The notes under the pieces: generated by a model | What the model saw: only the letters and a program-made list of their open reading frames with translations | Database searches by the model: none | What the model was told of the DNA's origin: nothing | Position numbers and translations under genes: made by a program | Shown here: piece after piece, positions 54,519-64,000 of the stretch | Layout: every line of letters starts with the position of its first letter | Position numbering within the stretch: the stretch's first letter is position 1 | DNA from: Phytoseiulus persimilis | Taxonomy: Eukaryota > Arthropoda > Arachnida > Mesostigmata > Phytoseiidae | NCBI GenBank assembly: GCA_037576195.1 | Contig: CM075104.1 | Coordinates: forward strand, 936,775-1,000,774 | Length of the DNA stretch: 64,000 bases | Direction of reading: 5' to 3'

Positions 54519-55949
54519 CTGCGGACAATGCGAAACTCCACATTGAGGATAGACGAAAAAGTCCGTGAGTGAAATTATGAAAACCGCTTCTGTCCACCTC
54601 ACTGTTCTGAACTTGGGGACTTTCACATCTAAACTCGATGCTTCTGAGACTGAGGATCCCCGTACTCTGTGAGACGGGAATCGGTGTCTCATGAGGAGCT
54701 TCAGGATTGCGGAGCTCAAGTTTACACGCACAACATCATGGTATGGTGATTTCCCCGAATCCCCCTCGCCCTTCCTCAGATTTTCACCACCCATTTCCAA
54801 TATTTTCGAAGCCTATTCCAGTGATATTCAGTGTCTTTTCCCGAGACTTTCAACGCCTTTTTGCCTGCATTTTTCCGACTTTTCAAGTGCCTGAAACCCC
54901 TATCTCTAGTCATAAGAGCTTAGAAGTGGCCGTAATATCGGGGCGCTGCGCCCCACGGTTGAGGTTCGTATCACGGTCATACATGTTAGCAAACACAATC
55001 TGGCAGTTCCTGGCAAGGAGGTACGTTTCTCCCTCTTCGAGGTCTTGAATGGGTCAGCACCATCGGCAACAGCAAACAGAGGCTGATGCCGTGGAAATTA
55101 TTTTTCAGGGTTGGCCTCCTGCAGTCTGCGTGTCCTTCCTGTGTTCATCCTCGGCGAATCCTGAATGCTGGAGGCTCAGGCCGTGCTCGGATGCTTCTCC
55201 ATGGCGGCGAGGGCGGAACTGCCGCGGCAGCAGTGACGGGTATACCATCGTTGTGATCCTAGCCCGTGAGCTCCGGAGCCCGCACGCGACAGCGGAATTT
55301 CATTTCTTGTCAGCGGATTGTGTCCGGTGCGGGAGCGGAGGAAAAACGGACATTCGTTGTTTTGCGTTTCGATGCCTTTTCCAGCACACCACGAGCCTCA
55401 CTAGCTGGAAATCCGGGCATAAATATATGCATGGAAGCAAGACGATTCCGTTTGTTCAACCCAAGGAAGCGGGCGACCATGTTCTGTGGTGGAGTTGAGC
55501 ACATGACATCGACTTCCTGGGCGGCACCCTGGCCAATGAAAGACAAAATGCGGGGCAAGCTCGTCACAAGCTGAAGACGATGACGACGCTACATTCGTCT
55601 CTCCTCAAATACGACCACAACTTGGCAGTCCGACCGCGAGACTCCAGGGGGAGGGGGCGTTCAGGGACGGGGAATCCAGAGGGGCGTCTACTTTAGAATG
55701 TGCGTGTTGCTGGCCGTTAGGGCAGGCCATACCGAAGTCAAAATGAACAGGGTTGGCAAACGGACGACTGCTTGGAGAGATTGATGGAAACCACGGGATC
55801 CGACTCGCGGCAGAACGGGGCGGAACTCAGCCGGTGGTGAGACATCGGTTCCTGTTATTGCGCTCGGTGATTCCGTTTTCGCTGTTGGTAATTTCCCGGC
55901 ATCTCCTCATTCGGCTAATCTGCGAATGTTGTCCGTCAGTAGTATGGTC
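54519..55949. other. Non-coding stretch
   Basis: No gene, RNA or known repeat recognised; scattered open frames on both strands lack motifs. Confidence 0.4.
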
Positions 55950-56245
55950 AGACCCACCCCTTATAAACCTACCTAGACTCCGAGGAGTGTGGTGAGATTG
56001 AACTCGAAGCCGCCCCCTGATCCTCCCGAGAATATGAACGGGTCGATCCCGGTACCACCTCCTTAGACTCCAAAAAGTATGGTGAGATCGACCTCGGAAT
56101 CACCTCCCTGGACTCCGAGAAGTCAGGTGAGATCGATCCCGGAATCCCCCCCTCAGGCTCCGGAAAGTATGGTCGAATCGACCCCGAAATTACCTCGCAA
56201 GACGCCGAGAAGTGTGTGCGAGAATAGGTCCCGGCTCCACCGCTT
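55950..56245 (+). repeat. Diverged 45 bp satellite array, left of pogo
   Basis: Five to six units keep a 45 base period (ctccaaaaagtatggtgaga, then tcgacctcggaatcac) but differ strongly from the large array. They match the outer, diverged units of the foldback arms best. Confidence 0.75.
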
Positions 56246-56309
56246 TAGACTCCCAAAAGTACCGTCAGATATATGTATATACCGTAAACTCTCGAACAGT
56301 AGGGCGGGC

Positions 56310-56525
56310 TCTATCAGACGGGCGATCTCTAACAGGCAGGCGGGTTTCAAACATCTGAAAAAATAATCGGGCATCTTCCAATAGACGGGCGATCTCTAAC
56401 AAGCAGGCGGGTTTCAAACATCTGAAAAAATAATCGGGCATCTTCCAATAGACGGGCGATCTCTAACAGGCAAGCGGGCATCGACCATTTGAAGAAATAA
56501 GTGGGCAATCGCTCATGAACGGGCT
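56310..56525. repeat. Left subterminal 68 bp repeats of pogo
   Basis: A unit starting gacgggcgatctctaacagg, with gcgggtttcaaacatctgaa inside, is repeated about three times at 67-68 base steps. Related units lie inverted at the right end. Confidence 0.9.
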
Positions 56526-57090
56526 CCTCACAGTCATGTAGGATGCGGATGGACGCTCCTCGAATATTAGGCAAGTTCTATTGGTCTGATTCGCTGTCGG
56601 ACACCGCGCGGAAGAATGGAGAGTCACTCTCCGTGCGTGTTTCAAGTCTTGAGTGGAGTCAAACCGAAGTCGATAGACGAGAACCAACCGTGTAACTAGA
56701 ATAGACCGTGTAACTAACACGCAATGAATCTGTTATAGACGAGAACAAAACGTGAAACAGCCTCTCTGGAGCGGATGCGCGCTAAAAATTCAAAATGATT
56801 CTGTGTGCTGTTCCCTCTTCGGCGACCGACCGACAGCGTGAACACGTGAAACTTGTGAAACACGCGCCGTTTTGGCGGTCCGTCCCTCTGTTCGTTTGTT
56901 CGTCAGTTGGTGCCAGGTCTCTTCGAGAGAAAGTGCTGCTCGTTCTCGATGTGTGTGCGCTTCCAGTTGACCAGACACTTTATTCGGACCATTAGAAGAA
57001 AGACACTCTCACGCTGAAACCGAGTCAGTTACTGAGCCGCTACCCAGTGGAAAAAACGGCTTGTGTCGAGGGCGATCTTTCGGAACCTAC

Positions 57091-58437
57091 ATGGAGAACC
57101 AGCCACAACCTGATGCTGCCGATAAGTTCAGAAAGTCCTATTCGATGTCTTTCAAGCTCAGCGTTGTCCAGTTCGCCGAGCGAAATTCGAAGAGCAAGGC
57201 GGCCCGAACCTTCCGCGTGAGTCGTATTCGCGTGCAACAGTGGGTCTCGCAAAAACAGGATCTTCTAACTCAAACACCAAGTGGCAAGCGAATAAGAGGT
57301 GGCGGGCGAAAAGTCAAAGATGATGCACTCGATCGACGAATTCTGGCTTACATCACCGAGAACCGATCCAAACAGCTCAGGGTGACTCGCACAATGATTC
57401 GGAGATTTGCGAAAAGCATCGGCGATCACACTTTCCGGGCGAGTAACGGTTGGCTAGAGAAATTTCTCAACCGCCATAGTTTGTCTAACCGACGCCCGAC
57501 AACTGTTTGCCAGAAACCGCCGTCCGAATACGAGCGGCAAATCATCAGCTTTATCCTTCACATAACGAGGCTAAGGCAGAATGAACGTTACCAGCATATC
57601 TTCGCCGCTGATGAAACTGCGGTTTTTCTCGATTCGTCGAACAGTTGCACGGTGAGTGAGCGGGGCGCGAAGGATGTACCAGTTTTGTCCACTGGGCACA
57701 ATAAAGCTCGTATAACAGTCATGCTGACAGCCAGGTCAGACGGCCGAAAATGCAAGCCCTTCGTACTCTTAAACCGGAAGCGTGTTGACAAGCAAATCGT
57801 CAACGAATTCAAGAACGAGCTGGAGCTCTGCTGGGAGGGGACAACGTGGATGAATGATATCACGACATCAATGTATCTCCGAAGAGTTTTTGGAGCCTCA
57901 TTGTTTGGAAAGACACTCCTGATCTGGGACAGCTTCCGTTCACATACTAGCGAGCACACCAAGAAAACCTTGAAAGAACCTCATTTCGACTCGGCCGTAG
58001 TACCCGGTGGATGTACGAAATTTATCCAAGCGCCTGACGTGAGTTGGAACTCGCCTTTCAAGGCCAAAATTCGCCACTCCTATGAGGAATGGATGATGGA
58101 AGAAGGGAGACCGCTGACGAAAGGCGGCAACCCAGCTGCCCCTCCGATGAAGACCTATTTGAAATGGATTGCCGATGCATGGAAAGATCTCCCCGAAGGT
58201 CTAATCGAGAAATCTTTCAAGAATTGTGGCATCACCACAGCGTGTGACGGATCGGAGGACGAGCAAATAGTTTGCTTTCGACCTGATGGCCCGATCCCGA
58301 CTGGAATGCAGCGACTAGCCGGAGCTCGCTCCGCCAACGGGCAAATCATTTCTTGTGACCAGGAAGAACAAGAGTTCGACGAGGATGATCTCAGCGCCGT
58401 TTTCAACTATTGTGATGTTCAAAGCGACGTTGAGTAG
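57091..58437 (+). CDS. pogo-family transposase, intact
   Basis: The frame of 448 codons starts at the first ATG. Residues of about 12-60 form a helix-turn-helix of the CENP-B N type (SMSFKLSVVQFAER, FRVSRIRVQQWVSQK). Residues of about 85-135 form a second DNA-binding domain of the CENP-B type (SNGWLEKFLNRHSLSNRR). The catalytic domain has D174 (FAADETAVFLD), D280 (LLIWDSFRSH) and D316 (FIQAPDVSWNSPFK), a DD35D arrangement. The tail is acidic. No stop or shift occurs, and all three catalytic residues are present. With both ends in place the element could be autonomous or have been so recently. Confidence 0.92.
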   Translation: MENQPQPDAADKFRKSYSMSFKLSVVQFAERNSKSKAARTFRVSRIRVQQWVSQKQDLLTQTPSGKRIRGGGRKVKDDALDRRILAYITENRSKQLRVTRTMIRRFAKSIGDHTFRASNGWLEKFLNRHSLSNRRPTTVCQKPPSEYERQIISFILHITRLRQNERYQHIFAADETAVFLDSSNSCTVSERGAKDVPVLSTGHNKARITVMLTARSDGRKCKPFVLLNRKRVDKQIVNEFKNELELCWEGTTWMNDITTSMYLRRVFGASLFGKTLLIWDSFRSHTSEHTKKTLKEPHFDSAVVPGGCTKFIQAPDVSWNSPFKAKIRHSYEEWMMEEGRPLTKGGNPAAPPMKTYLKWIADAWKDLPEGLIEKSFKNCGITTACDGSEDEQIVCFRPDGPIPTGMQRLAGARSANGQIISCDQEEQEFDEDDLSAVFNYCDVQSDVE

Positions 58438-59097
58438 CTGAGAATTCTGAGCTCTGGTCGCTTATACTTAGACGAATCGAAAAGCCCAGATGCAAAACGT
58501 CGTAACTCCGAATTTCTAAAGGTCGAGTTATCAGTCAGAAATTCATCGAACCGATTTCCGACAACGCTATCTCGCGTTTTTTTTTTACCGGAAACTCGTC
58601 ACTCCTTGTTCCCCTCCCGTTTCTTGCGTTGTCGAGAAAAGCGCGAAATAGTGTTGTCGGAATTCGGTTTGATAAATTTCTGACTGACATCTCGACTTTT
58701 AGAGATTTGGAGTTACCACGTTCTGCATCTGGGCTCTTCAATTGAAGCTTGTAAAGAGTCGTGAGATTTTAGGAATAGTGTAACTTAGTTTGAAGAAAGA
58801 AAACTTGTGATCTCTGAAACTCGTGATAAAGGTAACGCAAGTGAGCGAAATGATGGCTCAGACATTGGAACTGAATCGAAGTAAAGAGAGTGGGCCATGG
58901 AAATCCACACACCACACCGATATTATTCTTTCGAGCTCCTCTAGCGATTGCCCGATTTAGAGAAATTCTCGCTAACTCCGATCATGCCAACTAGGAAGTC
59001 ATATCCTGACGTATTCGGCTCCCAGTATCTAATCATACGAATATTCCGCAGAAGATGAAAAGATCGATTCATACAAGATAGAGTAAAAGATGGACGC

Positions 59098-59300
59098 CCC
59101 CCTTCCAAAGACGGGCGATCTCTAACAAGCAGGCGGGTTTCAAATATCTGAAAAAATAATCAGGCATCTTCCAATAGACGGGCGGTCTCTGACAGACAGG
59201 CGGGTCTGGAACATTTGAAGAAATAAACGGGCATCTTCCAATAGACGGGCAATCTCTAACAGACAGGCAGGTCTGGAACATTTGAAAGAATAAACGGGCC
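59098..59300. repeat. Right subterminal 68 bp repeats of pogo
   Basis: Three units of the same family (agacgggcgatctctaacaa and variants) at about 68 base steps. They read in the same plus-strand sense as the left ones, while the terminal 30 bases are inverted, so the subterminal arrays are direct repeats. Confidence 0.85.
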
Positions 59301-59329
59301 GCCCTAATGTTAGAGAGTTTACGGTATAT

Positions 59330-59500
59330 GAAAATCCAGGGTCCGTTTGTTTGACCTCAATGAACTCCTCTGGTATTGATCGGATCGACGTGGAACCAAC
59401 GGAATGCTGTGGGGCGGTTCTGCCCCGATGTGATGCAAGCTGGACTCCTGTTGCCAAACCCGCTCGGGATCCTTGAGGAAAGACACTGGTTGTTGGTGAT
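59330..59500 (-). repeat. Dispersed repeat tail, minus strand
   Basis: In reverse complement it has accaacaaccagtgtctttc, then tccgatcaataccagaggag and aaacaaacggaccctgga. The first part is shared with 42775-42830 and the second with 26730-26810. It appears to be one repeat family whose parts are seen at three sites. Confidence 0.6.
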
Positions 59501-59739
59501 ATGACCGTCTATTTACGAGGCTGCTTCCGTTATTCACGTGATCTAGTGATCCGACATCTTCATTATATACTAGCGTACCCCGTCGCGCTTCGCTGCGACG
59601 TTCGAGGGTGCTCGTCTGCGACAGAGGTCGGCCAACTTTTCCTGTTCGAAGTTAAAATCAGGTCCCAGATCTTGCCCCGGGATCCGACGCATGGAGATTC
59701 CTCGAGATTTTTTAATCCCTGCCCCTCGCAGAGTTTCTG
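59501..59739. other. Non-coding stretch
   Basis: Nothing recognised. Confidence 0.3.
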
Positions 59740-59930
59740 AAGACTATTCCACCCCTGTCTGATCATACTTTTCGGGCTCCATGGAGATGATTCCGACGTC
59801 GATTTGACTGTGCTTCATGAAGTTTTGTTAGGGTGATTCCGAGCTTGATCTGATCATACTTTTCGAAGTCCATGGAGACGATCTCGACTTGTATATGATC
59901 ATACTTTTTAGGGGTCCATGGAGGTTCTTC
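59740..59930 (-). repeat. Diverged 45 bp satellite array, right of pogo
   Basis: About four units in minus orientation (tgatcatacttttcgaagtc, then catggagacgat). They are the opposite orientation to the array on the left side of the pogo element. Confidence 0.7.
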
Positions 59931-60046
59931 TAGGTACAGGAGAACTGCCGTTTCTCCTCAACAGTGTTCTGCCGGTTACTTTCTGCGGCATCGTGGGAAT
60001 TCTTCTAACCTATCATGTATTGGTTGTCCGAGTTGAACAATTAGAA
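59931..60046. other. Short unassigned stretch
   Basis: Nothing recognised. Confidence 0.3.
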
Positions 60047-60481
60047 TCATGGCGAAGGAACTCTCCGATGTTTTCCGATGAGTGCTTTCGGATGAGCACT
60101 GTAGTCACATTCGGGCGCATAATGGAAGGCAGCGTGAGTCAGATCACGTGGAGGTCGTAGACAGCACCGCGATGAGGAACAAACCTCTGGTATAGGGTTC
60201 GAAATTCCCTGTCGTGCGCTCGCCAGCTGATCGTCGAGAGTGCCAAGTACGTGGGCCAATTGAGCGGAAGGCTCATTCCCTCCACCGGGCGTGGCACCGT
60301 TTGGGTTTCCTTGCAGCGCACCGTCAGGGTGACGGTCACAGGCTGCCCGGCTTCGAGCGACCGCCGACCCCGGGACACTGCCATCCAGAGCCGCTCGCGA
60401 CAGTCTCGCTGCTTTGAGCACTCTAGAATGCGCCGTTCCACGACTCAGATCTGTCCTTTTACGTTTGGGCATGATGATCAA
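60047..60481 (-). pseudogene. Helitron N-terminal fragment
   Basis: The frame starts MPKRKRTDLSRGTAHSRVLK, a basic start common in Helitron proteins. After an arginine and alanine-rich stretch it ends HAAFHYAPECDYSAHPKALI with GKH, which resembles the block that precedes the Helitron zinc motif. The Rep and helicase are absent. A related but distinct lineage from the Helentron at 7.5-15.7 kb. Confidence 0.5.
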
Positions 60482-60950
60482 AACACTTCGATCCGAGCGC
60501 TGTTAATCTGACCCGATACACAAAACGATCGCTCTCGAACCACTCTGAACCGCGAGTTTTTCACCACCGTGAGGACGGCGTTCCAAAATCGGTGCCGGGT
60601 CGCGCCGCCACAGATGGTAAACACCATGGGCCATTGGCGGGCTTCTTTAAACAGAGATATTCTCCTGCACGCGACGACAATGTTATCGAGTTTTCTTGAG
60701 ATTGTCCTGTTCCTAGGACACTTCGGGAAACTCAACACAGCCTATGTCCTTCCTTGCCACGTCCAGAAACATACTGAGTAGGTTTTGTCCAGCCCCTGAG
60801 CGTGACTGTCGCGCCTATTCGTCTCATGCGAACGGCCAGAGACTGTCATTTATATAATAGATAGATTAATGTTATGGTGATGATGATCCGCTCAGGGAAG
60901 CGGCGGATCTCTCATCTCCCCCTTTAGACGAGTTCCCATACGTCGCCCTG
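60482..60950. other. Non-coding stretch
   Basis: No gene or repeat recognised; on the minus strand it lies after the gypsy integrase tail and could hold its 3' LTR. Confidence 0.3.
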
Positions 60951-61490
60951 TCAGTCGCGTATATCGAACCTCCGAGGTGGTGCCAGCAAATGGCGAGGTC
61001 TAAGAACGCGGCGTTCTTGGATTAGAGTCGACGGCGGCGTAGAATCGGGAGTTGAAAACTCCTCTTCCGAAAAACTCGAGGTTGAATCGTGATCGAATGT
61101 TTCAACATCTGGCAGGATTCTTCTCGTCATTGCTCTCAACAGCGTCGATCTTGGCGACCTACGAGTCGTGTCTGTGGCCGTATCGGGACCTCGGTTCTTC
61201 ATCTGGTTCACATGGCGAGTCCAGACCAGGTCATCTACTGCGACGTCGTACAAGACGTTACCCTTCTTCCCGATGACGTTCGCCGGGGTCCATCTCGGGT
61301 TGTGTGGACTCCTGAAATCTTTGACAAATACCGCGTCGCGAGGGTTGAAGCTCCTCACGTTCCGCTGGAAGGGCTTCGCGGAGCTTGGTGCCTCACCTTG
61401 ACGGCTGAAGTTTGTCCGGGTCGGGTCTGAGCAACGAGAGCTCGGTTCGAAGCGGCCGCCCGAGGAAAAACTCTGCCGGGGACTTCCCAT
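60951..61490 (-). pseudogene. Gypsy integrase C-terminal tail
   Basis: A shifted frame has FNPRDAVFVKDFRSPHNPRW and VIGKKGNVLYDVAVDDLVWT, an SH3-like integrase end. A serine, threonine and acidic tail finishes RRVLRPRHLLAPPRRFD. One frameshift separates it from the core. Confidence 0.88.
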
Positions 61491-61908
61491 GGAGACCAGG
61501 GGTGCACCTGTACGTCTGAAGCATTGTCTGCACAGCCATCTCGCTGTTTCCCTCCCTCCGCAGTTTCTTCCAGCTCCTCTTGGAGATATCCACGAACTTT
61601 TCCGCTTGTCCGTTGGATTGTGGGTGACACACTGGCGAATTCAAGTGTATGATTCCCCGCGACTCGCAGAAATTCTTGAAATCTTTCCCTTTGAATTGTG
61701 GACCATTATCGGTTACAATAACCGAAGGATTTCCGGAAATCGCAAACACCCTAGCGAATTTTTCGATCGTCGCATTCGTCGAGGCAGACTTCATCTCGAA
61801 GATTCCCGGCCATTTAGAATAGGCATCCACAATGATGAGAAACATTGACCCCTCCATGGGCCCCACGGGGTCGGCGTGAATTCGCTCCCAAGGCCGTTCG
61901 GCCGACTC
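61393..61908 (-). pseudogene. Gypsy integrase core
   Basis: The same frame continues with RIHADPVGPMEGSMFLIIVD (first aspartate), ASTNATIEKFARVF, SVIVTDNGPQFKGKDF (second aspartate) and HPQSNGQAEKFVDISKR, where the catalytic glutamate is kept as QAEKF. TPGLHGKSPAEFFLGRPLRT follows. Stops at KLQPSR. Confidence 0.92.
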
Positions 61909-62763
61909 TCAAGGGTGCGGGATAGCTTTTTGTGGATCCCCATTCAACTCCGCACACGAAGGACAGTTGCGAACAAGTTTTTCTATCTCTCCATCGATCT
62001 TCGGCCAGTAGACAAAACTCCTTGCCAAGCGTTTCATCCGGGAAACACCGGGATGCCCGACGTGTAGCTGCCGTAGAACTCGGCTCTGCAGCGGTTTTGG
62101 AATAACCACACGATCGTCTGACATGAGACAACCCTGCACAATTGACAACGAGCTCCTTCTGTTATAGAAGTTCCAGAGTAAACTGTCTCGTTCTACCTTG
62201 CCCGGCCACTTGACATTTAGGCAGTGTTTCACCTGACGCAGGAGATCGTCTTCATCGGTTAGTCTGCGAATTCCCTCATTCGTGACTGGTAGAGCCTGGA
62301 TGCATTCTCCGAAAACGGCGTCGGTGTCCTCTTCGATTGCACCAATCACAACGTCTTCCGAGTTCTTATCATTGCCTTGCTGTGCTATCAGTCTCCAGAG
62401 CGCGTCCGCCTGACCAAACTTTGTAGTCTGTCGATACTCGATTGTGAAGTCATATCCTATGAGCATTGTGGCCCACCGCTGGAGTCTGTTAGCAGTGTAA
62501 ACCGGGATACCTGTTTTGCTTCCGAATATCGCCAGGAGAGGTTGATGGTCTGTAAGGAGTAGAAATTTGCGACCGTAGATGAATTCGTGAAACTTCTTGC
62601 AAGCGGAGCTCAACCCTAGAGCTTCCTTCTCTATCTGTGAGTAATTTTTCTCTGGCGATGTGAGTGAGCGACAAGCGTGGAAAATTGCTTGTTCACCCCC
62701 ATCCGGAAATCTGTGAGACAGCACGGCTCCGATACCGTAGTTGCTGGCGTCAGCGGCGACCAC
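61909..62763 (-). pseudogene. Gypsy RNase H and integrase zinc domain
   Basis: It opens directly after the TAG with VAADASNYGIGAVLSH, then KNYSQIEKEALGLSSACKKF, FLLLTDHQPLLAIFG and QADALWRLI, where the usual LSR reads LWR. A linker follows, then HVGHPGVSRMKRLARSFVYW and CPSCAELNGD, the HHCC zinc domain. A TGA then interrupts within the linker to the catalytic core. Confidence 0.92.
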
Positions 62764-63855
62764 CTAAGGGAGCTCCGGATTGTGGTGAGTAAGAAACAGA
62801 TCTGATTGTGAGATCGTCTTCAGCTTATCGAGAACTGTTTGACATTCCGGCGACCACACGAACTTGCAGTTCTTTTCGAGAAGTTTGTCAAGAGGACCGC
62901 AGAGATCCCGAAGACCTGGCATGAACGCAGCGTAGTAGTTTATCATTCCCAGTAGAGCGCTGAGCTCGGACACGTTCTGTGGAACAGGCATTTTCACCAC
63001 TGCCTCAATCTTTGCTTTGTCCGGCCTTCTTCCTTCACTGGAAATCATCTGTCCCAAGAACTTGATCTCTGTCTTCAGGAACGAGCATTTGTCCAACCGG
63101 ACCCGAAGTCCGTATTCCTTGATCCTGTCGAAAAGCCTTAGGACAGCTTCGTTATGTTCCTTCAAGTCTTTTCCAGTGACCACGATGTCGTCCAGATACG
63201 CAGCTGTATTCGGGAGACCGGCGATCATCGTATTCATGATTTGTTGGAAGGTAGCGGGTGCCTTCTTGACTCCGAACGGCAATCTATTGTAGCGAAACAG
63301 ACCATTCGGAGTGTTGATGCACAGCATTTCCCGGCAATCCTCAGCAACTTCGATCTGCAGATAGGCTTCAGCTAGATCGATGTTCGTGAAATAAACCCCG
63401 CCGTTGAGCTTGGTGAAGATATCGTCAGGCGTTGGTAGAGGATGATGGTGATCTTGTAGTACTTCGTTCAAACCAGTGCTGTAGTCTGCACACAGTCTGA
63501 TTTCTCCAGTCTTCTCCTCGACGATAACGACTGGTGCGGCGAATTCCAAATGACAGACGGGTGAAATCACCCCTCTGTCCATGAGACGGTTCAGCTCACC
63601 CTCGAGTTCCTCCAAGCTGGCATACGGCACCGGACGGCATTTCCGAAACACAGGAGTCGTGTTCTCCTTCAGTTTGAATTCAGCCTTCGCTTTTGTACAC
63701 TTGCCAAGACCTGATTCGAAAACTTCAGAATACTCATCTTTGAGATGTCTTGTCAGTTCCGTGGTGGCCCTCTCAAGGTCGATGCGCTCGATACGTGAGA
63801 TCGATGTTGCGCATCCTGCCGAAAAGGGAGTCGGATTTCCTGTCAGCTGTTTTCA
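62764..63855 (-). pseudogene. Gypsy reverse transcriptase
   Basis: The frame extends upstream of the first ATG to about 63855 (RIERIDLERATTEL, DEYSEVFESGLGKC). It has PVVIVEEKTGEIRLCADYST, NIDLAEAYLQIEV with the first catalytic aspartate, NRLPFGVKKAPATFQQIM, and NTAAYLDDIVVTG with the catalytic pair. CSFLKTEIKFLGQMIS and LLGMINYYAAFMP follow. All catalytic residues are present. It ends at a TAG directly before the RNase H. Confidence 0.93.
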
Positions 63856-64000
63856 CAAAGCATTGTGCTTTTCAGCCACTGGCATCCAAGAAGTCTGTAT
63901 GGGTGATTCACCACGTAGCACCGGCAAGCGAGTCGTAGTCCTTCCAGTTCGAACTCGCAGTGGAAGTGGCCCAAACAGTCGAGTTCACCCTCATTCGCAG

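Larger units (their letters stand above)
56277..59329 (+). mobile_element. pogo/Tigger DNA transposon, possibly complete
   Basis: Ends are inverted copies: ACCGTAAACTCTCGAACAGT at the left, and ACCGTAAACTCTCTAACATT in reverse complement at the right, both preceded by TAT. This fits the TA target of the family. The transposase frame is intact. Each end has three or so subterminal repeats of about 68 bases, in opposite orientation. It lies between two diverged 45 bp arrays. Confidence 0.88.
60951..64000 (-). mobile_element. Ty3/gypsy retrotransposon, cut by the window end
   Basis: On the minus strand the order is reverse transcriptase, RNase H, integrase core and integrase tail. The whole of 61393-63651 and some sequence upstream is in one frame, broken only by a TAG at 62764-62766 and a TGA at 61909-61911. 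One frameshift lies near 61400-61490. Gag and protease should lie beyond the right edge. Confidence 0.9.

Noticed and set aside
54690-55560. Several plus-strand frames as a gene
   Set aside because: They overlap in different phases, lack motifs and are not joined by good splice signals.

Overview
This window is almost entirely repetitive DNA from an animal genome, most likely an arthropod. The evidence is the mix of element classes (Ty1/copia, Ty3/gypsy, BEL/Pao, APE-type LINEs, a Helentron with replication protein A and endonuclease modules, a MULE with a FLYWCH domain, two hAT lineages and a pogo element). Spliced genes have very short introns (45-88 bp) and AATAAA signals. Base composition looks balanced by eye. 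A mite-like chelicerate would fit, but that is a weak inference. The scaffold has one 196-base run of N.

Layout from the left. 0.2-2.4 kb is a decayed copia pol (minus), followed by a deleted gypsy element (plus, 2.7-4.6 kb) and a badly broken LINE (plus, 4.9-7.2 kb). 7.5-15.7 kb is a large Helentron on the minus strand (RPA-like gene, N-terminal region, HUH/tyrosine Rep, Pif1-like helicase, APE-like endonuclease). 16.2-18.1 kb is a 1.85 kb LTR element with two 480 bp LTRs, a clear primer binding site and a collapsed interior. 18.65-19.35 kb is a long inverted repeat, and after the gap comes a 7.1 kb array of a 45 bp satellite (about 158 units).

From 27.6 to 42.25 kb one BEL/Pao polyprotein (plus) is split in three by two DNA elements. 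A 4.7 kb MULE (28248-32964) sits in the reverse transcriptase. A 6.5 kb foldback-type element (35320-41840) sits in the integrase. Both leave near-perfect target duplications of about 9 bp. The foldback element ends in arrays of the palindrome GAACCGGTTC, carries the 45 bp satellite in both arms in opposite orientation, and holds a hAT transposase gene and a gypsy integrase scrap inside.

43.7-46.0 kb is a second, better LINE. 46.66-52.68 kb is the only part that looks like host coding DNA: two divergent paralogous three-exon genes for small secreted helical proteins, with matching promoters, intron phases and poly(A) signals. Between them lies a 2.5 kb transposon with an unnamed protein. 53.5-54.5 kb is a CGGBP1-like hAT remnant. 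56.28-59.33 kb is a pogo element with an intact 448-codon transposase and long subterminal repeats, bracketed by two diverged 45 bp arrays in opposite orientation. The right end holds a Helitron N-terminal scrap and a gypsy pol (minus) running off the window.

Two structures stand out: the secreted gene pair, and the 45 bp satellite family, which recurs at several dispersed sites, mostly as inverted pairs tied to foldback structures.
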